Positions 17,056 through 27,765 are shown, counted from the stretch's first letter. The stretch is DNA of 64,000 nucleotides from Negativicoccus succinicivorans (GCF_018372215.1 NZ_JAHAJN010000001.1:1-64000); one strand, 5' to 3'. Program-made: numbers and translations. Notes: a model not told the origin generated them from the sequence alone.

Positions 17056-18446
17056 TGTCGTTTTCGTTGCGGGAGTATATTACGCAAACATCCGTTTCCG
17101 CTGTCGGCGCGCGTATTTTAACAGAGCTTACCGCATGGCTGGACTTTTTAGCGGATTTAACGCAAAAAAATATTTTGTTTTTTGTGCCGGATGCGGAGAA
17201 GACTGCTGTTATTGTCACCGAAAAAGCAGCACCGGCGGTGGGTGTAGCCATTGATTTCGGTCAGGTAGGTGAGAAGTTTCCGCTCAAGTACGAACAGATT
17301 CTGACCGGCGTGCTGCGTACAGGGCGACCGATCAGCGGTCGAAGAGAAGTTGAGCTCGGAGTAAGTCTTTCGTTTGATGTATACCCGGTATTGGATAATG
17401 CCGGACTTGTGTTGGCGCTGATTGCATTCGTCGGCAGTCCGGATAATACCCCGCAACTTTTATTGGATAGCGCCTGGCGTTTGCTGGGGTTGCCCTATCC
17501 GACCGAAGCAGCGGAGCAAATGAACGTTTCCACGCAGGACGGCATACTTCTATATAATCCGGCGGGTCGCGTTGTTTATATGAATGAGATCGGACAGCGT
17601 TTATTACATCTTTGGGAAGTTTCGCAGCCGAATACGGCGTTACGCATGAGCGACAGCCTGGTGATGGCGCCGGTCGAACAGGCGCGCACGGAAAAAGCGA
17701 TCGTGACGGCGGAATGGGAGTTGCCGCAGGCGGTATTAACTGCCAGAGCATTGCCCATCCCTGCGGAAGGTACCGTAGCCGGCGTGCTTTTGCTCTTAAC
17801 CGACGTCACGATGCTACGACAAAAAGAAAAAGAAATTTTTGTCAAAGACGTCGTTATTCAAGAGATTCATCATCGGGTTAAGAATAATTTGCAAACCGTT
17901 GCGAGTCTCTTGCGGATGCAGGAGCGGCGCAGTGGCGAGGAAACAAAAGTGGCTTTAAAAGAGGCCGAGCGGCGAATTTTGGCGATTGCCGCCATTCACG
18001 ATACGTTAGCCGCACAAGTGGAAGATGAAGTCGATATTGCCTTGTTAATCGAAGGATTGATTCAACAGTTGCGATTGGAATGGGCACCGACAGTCGAAAT
18101 TACTTGGGAGGCTGCCGGTACTTGGGGTGTGGTGACATCAGAAGATGCATTGACGATTGGAATGACGGTGCATGAGCTGGTGCAAAATGCTTGTGAACAC
18201 GGCAAAGGGGAAAGCAAGCAACAACGAGTGAATGTACGCTTGTACGGTGATGCCAATGAATTACGATTAACAATTCAAAATTTCGGTCCGCCGCTGCCGT
18301 CTGATTTTTCACCGGATCGGTATCGTCTCGGTCTGCAAATTGTAGCGAATCTGGTGAAATTCCATTTAGGCGGAACGTTTATCATGCAAAACGAGAAAAA
18401 TAGTGTGCTCGCTATTTGCCAATTTCCGCGCAAGGAGGAAAAATGA
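17055..18446 (+). CDS. Sensor histidine kinase, PdtaS/EutW-like (HisKA_2)
   Basis: A 463-residue soluble kinase with no membrane segment. Domains: GAF-like N-terminus (about 20-150), a PAS-like domain (about 160-255, DGILLYNPAGRVVYMNEIG), then the HisKA_2 block IQEIHHRVKNNLQTVASLL with the phosphoacceptor His near 273, and an HATPase_c domain (HELVQNACEHGKG, N-box near 390). This build is that of PdtaS and EutW, which phosphorylate ANTAR regulators acting on RNA. The ATG at 17055 overlaps the tsaD stop; a longer in-frame start inside tsaD is less likely. Signal unknown. Confidence 0.9.
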   Translation: MSFSLREYITQTSVSAVGARILTELTAWLDFLADLTQKNILFFVPDAEKTAVIVTEKAAPAVGVAIDFGQVGEKFPLKYEQILTGVLRTGRPISGRREVELGVSLSFDVYPVLDNAGLVLALIAFVGSPDNTPQLLLDSAWRLLGLPYPTEAAEQMNVSTQDGILLYNPAGRVVYMNEIGQRLLHLWEVSQPNTALRMSDSLVMAPVEQARTEKAIVTAEWELPQAVLTARALPIPAEGTVAGVLLLLTDVTMLRQKEKEIFVKDVVIQEIHHRVKNNLQTVASLLRMQERRSGEETKVALKEAERRILAIAAIHDTLAAQVEDEVDIALLIEGLIQQLRLEWAPTVEITWEAAGTWGVVTSEDALTIGMTVHELVQNACEHGKGESKQQRVNVRLYGDANELRLTIQNFGPPLPSDFSPDRYRLGLQIVANLVKFHLGGTFIMQNEKNSVLAICQFPRKEEK

Positions 18447-19030
18447 TGGATCGTTTACGCGTAGTCGTAGCGGATGATGAGGGCTTGATCGCGATGGACG
18501 TTGCCGAAATGTTGACAGAATCCGGTTATGATGTGGTAGGTATCGGTAAAGACGGCATAGAGGCGCTCGCACTTGGCAAAAAATGGCAGCCGGATATTTT
18601 TGTCTTGGATTTAAAAATGCCGCGTTTGGATGGAATTGAAACCGCCCGTCGGTTGCGTTCGGAAGGAATGGGACCTGTTGTTTTGCTGACGGCCTACAGT
18701 GAAGAAAAATTGGTGCAAAAAGCAAGCGAGTCGGGAGTCTACGGCTACTTACTCAAGCCGGTGCGGGAGATCGATTTACGAGTCACTTTGCAACTGGCAT
18801 TGGCTCGATATCGTGAACACAATGAATTGTCGCAGTCGCGCGCGCGTGCGGAAGAAAAGCTGGCGGCCCGCAAAACGATGGACCGTGCGAAAGGCTACCT
18901 GATGAGCCGCTACCATTTAACGGAAGAACAGGCATATGAAAAACTGCGAAATTTTGCCATGCAAAAAGGGAAAAAGATCGAAGACGTTGCCGCTGCTTTA
19001 GTGCAGCAAATAGCGTCACCAAAAAGATGA
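18443..19030 (+). CDS. ANTAR-domain response regulator (PdtaR/EutV-like)
   Basis: A 195-residue regulator. Receiver domain about 1-122 with acidic pair DDE, phosphoacceptor Asp near 56 (VLDLKMPRLDG), Thr of LLTAYS and Lys of LLKPVRE. A short coiled coil (SQSRARAEEKLAARKTMD) leads to an ANTAR RNA-binding domain, AKGYLMSRYHLTEEQAYEKL...MQKGKKIEDVAAAL. ANTAR proteins bind paired hexanucleotide-loop hairpins in leaders and prevent termination. ATG 18443 overlaps the kinase stop (ATGA) and follows AAGGAGGAA. Targets are not identified. Confidence 0.92.
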   Translation: MMDRLRVVVADDEGLIAMDVAEMLTESGYDVVGIGKDGIEALALGKKWQPDIFVLDLKMPRLDGIETARRLRSEGMGPVVLLTAYSEEKLVQKASESGVYGYLLKPVREIDLRVTLQLALARYREHNELSQSRARAEEKLAARKTMDRAKGYLMSRYHLTEEQAYEKLRNFAMQKGKKIEDVAAALVQQIASPKR

Positions 19031-19044
19031 AAAGACAAAAAATC

Positions 19045-19081
19045 AATAAGACGCTTGCTTTTTTCAGGCAAGTGTCTTATT
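19045..19081 (+). terminator. Hairpin after the ANTAR gene, probable terminator
   Basis: AATAAGACGCTTGC pairs with GGCAAGTGTCTTATT across a T-rich loop. The following tail is TATTAT, not a clean T-run, and it overlaps the proposed groES promoter, so a terminator role is likely but not certain. Confidence 0.5.
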
Positions 19082-19083
19082 AT
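19055..19083 (+). promoter_or_regulatory. groESL promoter
   Basis: TTGCTT, a 17-bp spacer and TATTAT, placing the start of transcription a few bases before the CIRCE element. Confidence 0.5.
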
Positions 19084-19094
19084 TATACATGTAG

Positions 19095-19121
19095 TTAGCA
19101 CTCGATAGATGGGAGTGCTAA
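19095..19121. promoter_or_regulatory. CIRCE operator (HrcA binding site)
   Basis: Exact consensus TTAGCACTC, nine bases, GAGTGCTAA. HrcA repressor binds this element and releases it when GroEL is titrated by unfolded protein. No hrcA gene is in the window. Confidence 0.97.
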
Positions 19122-19155
19122 TAAATTCCGATAATCCTTCAAGGAGGTAGTGTAG

Positions 19156-19443
19156 ATGTTAAAACCGTTAGCAGATCGTGTATTGATTAAAGTTGTGGAA
19201 GCGGAAGAAAAAACTAAAGGTGGTATTTTCTTGCCGGATACAGCGCAAAAGAAATCGCAAAAAGGGGAAGTACTTGCGGTAGGACCGGGTAAAGTAGCTG
19301 ACAATGGTACGCGGATTCCGATGGAATTGAAAGCGGGCGACCATGTACTGTTTGCCAAATATGCCGGTACGGACATCGAAGAAAATAACGAAAAGTTTTT
19401 ACTGATTGCAGAACGCGATGTTCTCGCTGTTTTGGACAAATAA
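19156..19443 (+). CDS. groES: Co-chaperonin GroES
   Basis: A 95-residue co-chaperonin forming the heptameric lid of GroEL. It has the N-terminal PLADRVLIKVVEAEEKTKGGIFLPDTA with the mobile loop and the conserved VLAVGPGKV and GDHVLFAKYAGTDI stretches. AAGGAGG precedes the ATG. First gene of the CIRCE-controlled operon. Confidence 0.98.
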   Translation: MLKPLADRVLIKVVEAEEKTKGGIFLPDTAQKKSQKGEVLAVGPGKVADNGTRIPMELKAGDHVLFAKYAGTDIEENNEKFLLIAERDVLAVLDK

Positions 19444-19508
19444 AAGTCCGTCGATTTTACTGATACCAACGAATGTAGTATGTAAGTGTATATAAAGGAG
19501 CAAACTAA

Positions 19509-21140
<1,632 letters not shown>

Positions 21141-21157
21141 GCTCGCCACATTCGCGT

Positions 21158-21194
21158 AAAATGCACCTCGTCATTTGACGAGGTGCATTTTATT
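21158..21194. terminator. Terminator after groEL
   Basis: AAATGCACCTCGTCA / TGACGAGGTGCATTT, perfect 15-base arms with a tiny loop and A/T-rich flanks. Confidence 0.85.
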
Positions 21195-21251
21195 TGATAA
21201 ATTTCAGAACCTTAAAATAAGAAATAAGAAAAGTTTATGTCCCGATCATTA

Positions 21252-21267
21252 ATACGTGTTATCGTAT
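21252..21267. promoter_or_regulatory. Inverted repeat in the hicB promoter region
   Basis: ATACG-TGTTAT-CGTAT, followed at once by GTATTATACT, which contains a TATACT -10-like hexamer. HicB-type proteins often repress their own promoter through such repeats. Low confidence. Confidence 0.3.
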
Positions 21268-21300
21268 GTATTATACTAAAATATAAAATAGGGAGGAAGT

Positions 21301-21561
21301 ATGAACAAAACGTATCCGGCAATTTTTACAAAGGAAGGATCCGGTAAATATGCAGTTTCTTTTCCTGATTTAGATGGGTGCTATACTTGCGGAAACTCTC
21401 TTGGTGAGGCGATGGAAAACGCTGCTGAGGCGTCCGGACTCTTTCTTGTTTCTGCATTGGCAGATGGAGAAACCGTTCTGATACCGTCAAAATTGGAAGA
21501 TATTGCATACGATGAAAACGAAATCGTAGCATATGTCGTAGCAGATATAAAAGACGCATAG
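21301..21561 (+). CDS. HicB-like antitoxin-family protein, without a HicA partner
   Basis: An 86-residue protein with the HicB partial RNase H fold pattern: MNKTYPAIFTKEGSGKYAVSFPDLDGCYTCGNSLGEAMENAAEA, then FLVSALADGETVLIPS. There is no C-terminal DNA-binding helix-turn-helix. HicB neutralises the HicA mRNA interferase, but no HicA-like gene is seen on either side (the upstream gap is 160 bases; the downstream gap holds the valS leader). It may be an orphan antitoxin or a stand-alone regulator. GGGAGGAAG precedes the start. Confidence 0.75.
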   Translation: MNKTYPAIFTKEGSGKYAVSFPDLDGCYTCGNSLGEAMENAAEASGLFLVSALADGETVLIPSKLEDIAYDENEIVAYVVADIKDA

Positions 21562-21752
21562 GATTTACATAATAGAACGTAACAACTTCGCATGGCTTGA
21601 TGAAGTAGCACAACGAGAAAAGTAAACTTCTGAGCTGTGTTACGAGAGGCGTTAATTTGGTAAGCAGTGTGACTAAATATAAAATCTGCCCACGTGATAT
21701 CATATCAACAGTGCGCGCCTATTTTAGGGTGGTATTCAACGTTATGTTTTAT
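21562..21752. other. Gene-free stretch between hicB and the valS promoter
   Basis: About 190 bases with no supported gene. A short open stretch without a start codon (about 21551-21625, ending WLDEVAQREK and a stop) reads like protein but cannot be tied to any family; it may be debris. No HicA remnant is recognisable. Confidence 0.4.
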
Positions 21753-21781
21753 TTGACAATTAAGCTATGCTTTAGTACAAT
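21753..21781 (+). promoter_or_regulatory. valS promoter
   Basis: TTGACA (21753-21758), 17-bp spacer, TACAAT (21776-21781): the best consensus promoter in the window, directly before the T-box leader. Confidence 0.8.
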
Positions 21782-21787
21782 ACTTGC

Positions 21788-22012
21788 AAATCGTTAATGA
21801 CAATGACGGGAAGAAGAAACGCCCCTTCGGTGCAGAGAGCGATACACCGGCTGTAAGTATCGTCCGAATTGCGTTTTATGTCACCCCCGAGTCGGCAGAA
21901 AGAAAGGTCTGTCCGGTTGCGCACGTTACGCGTCTCAAGGGATCAATGGATAATTTAGGTGGTACCGCGGAAGCATAACTTTCGTCCTATGTGGGCGAAA
22001 GTTTATTTTTTT
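21788..22012 (+). promoter_or_regulatory. T-box leader controlling valS, candidate specifier GUC
   Basis: The T-box sequence AGGTGGTACCGCGG is at 21957-21970 and is followed by a terminator hairpin AACTTTCGTCC / GGGCGAAAGTT (21977-22003) and a T-run. Stem I features are visible: AGAGAGCG (AG bulge region) and the distal loop near GGCTGTAAG (21849-21857). A plausible specifier codon is GUC (Val) at 21880-21882, just 5' of CCCCCGAGTC, which can pair with GACGGG near 21805 as the basal helix. Uncharged tRNA-Val would favour the antiterminator and valS expression. The specifier is an inference; the T-box itself is clear. Confidence 0.9.
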
Positions 22013-22032
22013 ATTTAAAAGGAGGGGCCAGG

Positions 22033-24699
22033 ATGGGACAATATAAAAATTTAACCAGCTATAATCCCGCTGAAATTGAACAGAAATGGTATCAGTTCTG
22101 GGAAGACAACGGTGTCTTTCATGAAGAACCTAAACCGGGGGAAAAAGCGTACAGTATTGTTTTACCGCCGCCAAATGTTACCGGTCAATTGCATATGGGA
22201 CATGCGTTGGATGATACATTACAGGACGTTTTGATTCGTTTTAAACGGATGCAGGGTTATAATACGCTGTGGTTACCGGGTAAAGATCACGCCGGTATTG
22301 CAACGCAAATTAAAGTCGAAGAGGAGCTTGCCAAAGAGGGCTTGACACGGGATGATTTAGGGCGAGAAGCTTTTGTCGAACGCGTTTGGGAATGGAAAGA
22401 AAAATTCGGCGACCGGATCGGTCAGCAGATTCGTCGTTTGGGGGCTTCCTGCGACTGGTCGCGCGAGCGTTTTACATTGGATGAAGGATGCTCGAAAGCC
22501 GTCCGTGAAGTCTTTGTTTCCTTGTACGAAAAAGGCTTGATTTACCGCGGCTTCCGGATCACCAACTGGTGCCCTCGTTGCATGACGGCATTATCGGATG
22601 TCGAAGTGGAATACGAAGACGAAGCCGGTAAGCTGTACTATGTCAATTATCCGCTGCTCGACGGCGACGGATATATTCAGATTGCCACCACGCGACCGGA
22701 AACGATGTTGGGCGATACCGGTATCGCCGTTCACCCGGAAGATGAGCGTTACGCAAAGTATATCGGCAAAAAAGTTATCGTGCCGTTGGCTGATCGTGAA
22801 ATTGAAGTGGTCGCTGACAGCTATGTCGAACCGGAATTCGGTACAGGCGCGGTTAAAATCACGCCGGCACATGATCCGAACGATTTTGAGATGGGGGAAC
22901 GCCATCAATTGGAATCGATTGTTATCATGAATCCGAACGGTACGCTCAATGAAAACGCCGGCGCCTTTAACGGTATGGAACGATATACCGCGCGCAAAGC
23001 GGTAGTGGAAGCATTACGGGAAAAAGGTCTGCTGGTGAAAATCGAGGATGCCGATCATGCAGTCGGCCACTGCTCGCGCTGCCACACGACCATTGAGCCG
23101 CTTGCTACGCGGCAATGGTTCGTCAAAATGGAACCGCTGGCGAAACCCGCGTTACAAGCGGTAGAAGAAAAGCGAACAGAATTTGTGCCGCCGCGTTTTA
23201 CGCAAACCTACACGCATTGGCTTGAAAATATTCGCGATTGGTGTATTTCCCGTCAGCTTTGGTGGGGCCATCAGATTCCGGCCTGGTATTGCAACGAATG
23301 CGGCGAAACGATCGTTTCCCGTGAAGATATCACGACCTGCCCGCATTGCGGCGGCAGCGTGACACAGGATCCCGATGTTTTGGATACCTGGTTCAGTTCG
23401 GCATTGTGGCCGTTTTCTACTATGGGGTGGCCGGATCAAACACCGGAATTAAAGCAATGGTATCCGACCAATGCTTTGGTAACCGGCTACGATATTATTT
23501 TCTTTTGGGTCGCTCGCATGATGTTTACGGGACTCGAATTCATGAAGGAAGCACCGTTCAAACACGTCTTTATTCACGGTTTGGTGCGTGACAGTCAAGG
23601 CCGTAAAATGAGCAAATCACTTGGCAACGGCATTGATCCGCTGGAAGTCATCAATAAATACGGTGCGGATGCCTTACGTTTTACGCTGATGACGGGCAAT
23701 ACCCCGGGGAACGACATGCGTTTTTACATGGAACGTGTCGAAGCAAACCGTAACTTTGCCAATAAAATTTGGAATGCTGCTAAATTTGTGTTGATGAACT
23801 TAGAAAGTTATGAAGAAACACATGATTTTTCGTCCGAAGAATTAACACTTGCCGATCGTTGGATTTTGGAACGCCTGGCGCAGACAGAAGAAAGTGTCAC
23901 CGCGAATCTGGAAAAATTTGAATTGGGAGAAGCGGCGGGAAGTGTCTATGAGTTTATTTGGAATATCTTCTGCGACTGGTATATAGAGGCCGTTAAACCG
24001 CGTTTATATGCGGATGATAACGTAGCCGACCGTACGGTCGCGCAGAGCGTACTGGTTTATGTTTTAACACGTGCATTGGCGTTATTACACCCGTTTATGC
24101 CGTTTGTCACTGAACATATCTGGCAGCATTTACCGCATGAAGGTTTGACGCTGGCCAAAGCGCCATGGCCGATGCCCGATCCGGCGCTGCGTTTTGCGGA
24201 TGCCGCCGAACAGATGGATCGTTTGATTGATGCCATCAAAGCCGTACGTAACTTGCGTGCGCAGGCGGATATTGCGCCGAGTCAAAAAGTCCCCCTGTTG
24301 CTGCGCGTGAAACGAGATGATTTGACGGCGGTAGTGGAAGATCATCCAATTTATTTTGAAAAATTGGCGAATACGAGTGCAGTGAACCTGCTTGCCAATG
24401 ATGCGCCGGCGCCGGAAAATGCGTTGACCGCGATTACCGACGGTTTGGAAATTTACGTTAAATTGGCGGATGTGATCGACGTTGAAAAAGAAAATGTACG
24501 GATTCAGGCGGAAGAAGATAAGTTGCATCAGGAAGTCGCGCGTTTGGAGAAAAAGCTTGGTAATGAGTCGTTTGTAACCAAAGCACCTGCCGCGATTGTG
24601 GAAAAAGAACGCGAAAAACTGGCCAACTACAACGAGAAACTGGCCACATTGATGGAGCGTAGGGCGTTTTTAGCTACGCTTGCAAAGGAGAAGGCATGA
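22033..24699 (+). CDS. valS: Valyl-tRNA synthetase
   Basis: An 888-residue class I synthetase. HIGH motif variant PPNVTGQLHMGHALD (about residue 46), editing domain with TTRPETMLGDTGIAV, zinc-like CxxC pairs (WYCNECGE, TTCPHCGG), KMSKS loop GRKMSKSLGNGIDP, an anticodon-binding domain, and the C-terminal coiled-coil arm (residues about 820-885, rich in Glu/Lys) typical of ValRS. The ATG at 22033 follows AAAAGGAGGGG. It overlaps folC by four bases, a standard valS-folC pair. Confidence 0.97.
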   Translation: MGQYKNLTSYNPAEIEQKWYQFWEDNGVFHEEPKPGEKAYSIVLPPPNVTGQLHMGHALDDTLQDVLIRFKRMQGYNTLWLPGKDHAGIATQIKVEEELAKEGLTRDDLGREAFVERVWEWKEKFGDRIGQQIRRLGASCDWSRERFTLDEGCSKAVREVFVSLYEKGLIYRGFRITNWCPRCMTALSDVEVEYEDEAGKLYYVNYPLLDGDGYIQIATTRPETMLGDTGIAVHPEDERYAKYIGKKVIVPLADREIEVVADSYVEPEFGTGAVKITPAHDPNDFEMGERHQLESIVIMNPNGTLNENAGAFNGMERYTARKAVVEALREKGLLVKIEDADHAVGHCSRCHTTIEPLATRQWFVKMEPLAKPALQAVEEKRTEFVPPRFTQTYTHWLENIRDWCISRQLWWGHQIPAWYCNECGETIVSREDITTCPHCGGSVTQDPDVLDTWFSSALWPFSTMGWPDQTPELKQWYPTNALVTGYDIIFFWVARMMFTGLEFMKEAPFKHVFIHGLVRDSQGRKMSKSLGNGIDPLEVINKYGADALRFTLMTGNTPGNDMRFYMERVEANRNFANKIWNAAKFVLMNLESYEETHDFSSEELTLADRWILERLAQTEESVTANLEKFELGEAAGSVYEFIWNIFCDWYIEAVKPRLYADDNVADRTVAQSVLVYVLTRALALLHPFMPFVTEHIWQHLPHEGLTLAKAPWPMPDPALRFADAAEQMDRLIDAIKAVRNLRAQADIAPSQKVPLLLRVKRDDLTAVVEDHPIYFEKLANTSAVNLLANDAPAPENALTAITDGLEIYVKLADVIDVEKENVRIQAEEDKLHQEVARLEKKLGNESFVTKAPAAIVEKEREKLANYNEKLATLMERRAFLATLAKEKA

Positions 24700-25985
24700 A
24701 CTATCAAGAATCGATTGCTTGGTTGACGGAGACGGCAGCGTTCGGTATCCAGCCCGGATTGCAACGAATCGAAGCACTTTTAGAAGGACTCGGTCATCCT
24801 GAAAATGCGTTTAAAAGCATTCATGTGGCAGGTACCAACGGAAAAGGAAGCGTTACCGCCATGTTGGAAAGTGTTTTGCAGCAAGCAGGCATTTCCTGCG
24901 GACGCTTTACTTCTCCGCATTTGGAAGAATATACTGAGCGAGTCCGTATCAATGGAACGGATATTTCGCCGTCGGATTTTGCGAATTATCTGAGCCGAGT
25001 ACGCGAAGTCGCAGAAAAAAATGTCGCGGCGGGCGGTGAAATGGCAACGGAATTTGAGCTGTTGACAGCCTGTGCTTTTCTCGCATTTCAGGCTAAGGGC
25101 GTAGAATACGCCGTAGTGGAAGTGGGCATGGGCGGCCGCTTGGATTCGACGAATGTTATTATTCCGGAAGTTGCCGTGATTACTAATGTATCGCTCGATC
25201 ATACGCAATATCTCGGCGCTACAGTGGAAGAAATTGCCGCGGAAAAAGCAGGGATCATCAAAGATGATGTTCCCTTGGTGACATCCGCACATCGCACCGC
25301 TTTGAAAATCATTAAAGAAATCGCGCATAAAAAGAATGCGCCGATATACATGTGGGATCGTGACTTTTCGGTCGAGCGACGCACGACATTCGATCGCGGC
25401 CAAATCATTACGCTCAAACGTAAAGATAACGCCGATGCAATGCTCTTTGTGCCGTTTTTCGGTATGCACCAGACGGTCAATGCGGCAGTAGCGGCTATGG
25501 CTTTAACTGTGTTAATGAAAAAGGAAGCACGGATTACGGAAGATCATTTGCGCGAAGGTATTTCTCGCGCGCAGTGGCCGGGACGTTTTGAGGTCATTGA
25601 GGGCGATGTGCCCGTGATCTTGGACGGCGCTCACAATGTTGACGGAGCGGCGGCACTTGCCATGACGCTGAATGAGATATATCCGGATAAGAAACGCTTT
25701 TTCGTATTTGCATCGTTGAAGGATAAAGACATTGAAGGTATCGTGGAAGAATTATTCCGTGAAGAAGATACTATTATCGCCGTACCTGCACCGACGCCAC
25801 GTACACGCAGTGCAGAGGAGATCTGTGAATACTTACCGGGAACGACCGAACCCGCGGCAGACGTAGTTGCCGGTCTGGAACGCGCGAAAGAACTCGCGCA
25901 ACCGGGAGATATCATTGTAGTTTGCGGATCGCTTTATTGTTTGGGTGATGCACGCCGTTATTTACGGCAAAAAACGTTGCATTAA
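24696..25985 (+). CDS. folC: Folylpolyglutamate synthase / dihydrofolate synthase
   Basis: A 429-residue Mur-ligase-family enzyme adding glutamate to folates. Visible: HVAGTNGKGSVTAMLESVL (P-loop, about residue 45), GRFTSPHLEEYTERVRING, VEVGMGGRLDSTNV, ITNVSLDHTQYLG and GRFEVIEG...DGAHNVDGAAALA. Start overlaps valS in ATGA. A terminator follows the stop at once. Confidence 0.95.
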   Translation: MNYQESIAWLTETAAFGIQPGLQRIEALLEGLGHPENAFKSIHVAGTNGKGSVTAMLESVLQQAGISCGRFTSPHLEEYTERVRINGTDISPSDFANYLSRVREVAEKNVAAGGEMATEFELLTACAFLAFQAKGVEYAVVEVGMGGRLDSTNVIIPEVAVITNVSLDHTQYLGATVEEIAAEKAGIIKDDVPLVTSAHRTALKIIKEIAHKKNAPIYMWDRDFSVERRTTFDRGQIITLKRKDNADAMLFVPFFGMHQTVNAAVAAMALTVLMKKEARITEDHLREGISRAQWPGRFEVIEGDVPVILDGAHNVDGAAALAMTLNEIYPDKKRFFVFASLKDKDIEGIVEELFREEDTIIAVPAPTPRTRSAEEICEYLPGTTEPAADVVAGLERAKELAQPGDIIVVCGSLYCLGDARRYLRQKTLH

Positions 25986-26012
25986 AAAACGCCTCCCAGG
26001 AGGCGTTTTTTT
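25986..26012. terminator. Bidirectional terminator between folC and the DUF4127 gene
   Basis: CGCCTC-CCAG-GAGGCG stem flanked by A6 and T7, shared by the two converging genes. Confidence 0.85.
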
Positions 26013-27765
26013 ATTGCTGTTGTATAGGTGCCGTGGTTTTGTCACCAGAAGTGCTTGGTGCTGACGGGGTAGCCTTGTCGCTATTCTGGGTATTTTGGGC
26101 TTGCGCCGCGCTCTTCGCAGCTGCTTTTTCTGCCGCCTTTCGCGCGGCTTCTTGGCGAGCCCGTTCGGCAAGGATATCTCTCATTAACGGATATTGCGGT
26201 GTCGGAGCTACCGTGATTTGCGTTTCAAAGAGACGTCCCCAGGGGAAACGTGCCGTTACAGTACGAGGATTGATGTCAAGGTGCTCTTCGGCAAAAGCTT
26301 GAATTTTTTCCACCAGCATTTCCGAAAGACGCGGATTTAATTTGCCGGAGTATTTGACATTGTCCGTGCGCAGGTTTTCCTGTGCACGGTAAATTTCTTT
26401 ACGAATATTCGCCTGGTAACCCCAGTTATCCAAGTATTGCTCCGTCAACATGCGATGCTGTGCTTTTTCCGGCATTTGTGCGGCCAGAATGCCTTGCGCT
26501 ACCGCGTAGCCCACCGTGTTTGAAGCGGTGTTCCAGCCGTTATATGCAGAAATTTTATAGAGCAAGTTGGCGTTTTGCATTTCTTTTAAAAGTGTATTAT
26601 CGGAGCCGTTAGAATAAAAGATATCGGCGACGCTGACCGGAATGTGTCGCGAAAGCGCATCTTCCACACGGGTTAAAAAGGCAGCGGCACTTTTTCGCGG
26701 CATAGCAAGGTTGGCAAAGGCTTCCGATTCGCCGGTGACATCACTGAGCGGGGTGTTAACGGCTAACAAAAGGTCCGGTTTTTCCGTGGTAACAATTTCA
26801 CCACCGACAGCAGTGACGTGATCGGCTATCGTTTTACCGATACTTTGATTTTCATAGTGCGGCATCGTATCAGCGCCGCCGCCGAGCGGGTAAATGACAC
26901 GAATTTTGGGGGTTGTCTGGGAGCGATCCACGTGGTAGCGGGCAATTAATAAAAGACCTAATTGGTCAGCGCCGGGGAAGGAGCCGTAAACGCACGGCGA
27001 CAGGTTAGCCGTTGCTTTTTTGAGATACCGAGCTTCTAATGAAGACTGCGAAAAACCGGCCGTATCGTCATGGCCGAGGCAGAAATAGGTGAGCACGCCG
27101 GAGGCGGCATCCTGAATTAACATTTCGTTGACCTGGTTGTTTTTCGTGCGTCGCGCAAACCAATCCTGCATATATTCCAGCGGTACGGACATCCGCAGCG
27201 ATAAAAGTTTAGCGGACTCTTCCGCGGTCAAGCCTTCCGTATCGGCTTTGTCCTGCCAGTAGGCAATTTCAAAGATTTTCGGGCCGTAGTCGGCATAGTA
27301 GGAAGGTTCTACTTTACCGTCGCTGGCACGCGGGGAACGCATGATCGTGCCGAATGCATAGATCGGCAGCGTCGGATACGCATTGTGCAGAGCGGCCAGT
27401 TCCGAGAGACGATTTTTCAAGGTTAAAATATTGATATCATGCTTGCGGGAATCCACTAACCCGCCATAAATTAAAGTGTCCGTGGAAAGAACCAGTGCGT
27501 CTGCCTGATTGACGTTTTGTTTGACCCATTCCCAAACTTTATCCGGCGAGCCTTGGTAGCCCTGGTCGGAGAGATACGTTTCCGGCGGGGTCAGCACCGT
27601 GTAACCCGCTGCCTGTGCCGTATCCACAGTGTAGGCATAGCTGACGGGACGGTTGTCTTGCGGTACATATAAAATCGTTGCCGCGCATGCCGTTTGACCG
27701 GCACCAAAGGCAAATACACCGATCATTAGTGTTTGGATCGCTTTACGCCAAAATGTTTGTTTCAT
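26011..27765 (-). CDS. Exported DUF4127 family protein
   Basis: A 584-residue protein with a signal peptide (residues 1-28, ending TACAA) and the DUF4127 core: ILYVPQDNRPVSYAYTVDTA, LVLSTDTLIYGGLVDSRKHD, FGTIMRSPRAS, CLGHDDTAGFSQSS and YPLGGGADTM. The C-terminal 50 residues are Ala/Lys/Gln-rich and probably disordered. The family is found in Firmicutes and has no settled function; the Asp/His clusters look enzymatic. ATG at 27765 shares a base with the stop of the upstream TRIC gene (TAATG) and follows AAGGAG, so both form one operon. Confidence 0.85.
   Translation of the reverse strand: MKQTFWRKAIQTLMIGVFAFGAGQTACAATILYVPQDNRPVSYAYTVDTAQAAGYTVLTPPETYLSDQGYQGSPDKVWEWVKQNVNQADALVLSTDTLIYGGLVDSRKHDINILTLKNRLSELAALHNAYPTLPIYAFGTIMRSPRASDGKVEPSYYADYGPKIFEIAYWQDKADTEGLTAEESAKLLSLRMSVPLEYMQDWFARRTKNNQVNEMLIQDAASGVLTYFCLGHDDTAGFSQSSLEARYLKKATANLSPCVYGSFPGADQLGLLLIARYHVDRSQTTPKIRVIYPLGGGADTMPHYENQSIGKTIADHVTAVGGEIVTTEKPDLLLAVNTPLSDVTGESEAFANLAMPRKSAAAFLTRVEDALSRHIPVSVADIFYSNGSDNTLLKEMQNANLLYKISAYNGWNTASNTVGYAVAQGILAAQMPEKAQHRMLTEQYLDNWGYQANIRKEIYRAQENLRTDNVKYSGKLNPRLSEMLVEKIQAFAEEHLDINPRTVTARFPWGRLFETQITVAPTPQYPLMRDILAERARQEAARKAAEKAAAKSAAQAQNTQNSDKATPSAPSTSGDKTTAPIQQQ

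Noticed and set aside
23055..23085. GGCCACTG, a resemblance to the B12-box of cobalamin riboswitches
   Set aside because: It lies inside valS coding sequence with no riboswitch core around it. No B12 riboswitch was found upstream of cbiD, btuC, btuF or cbiK either.
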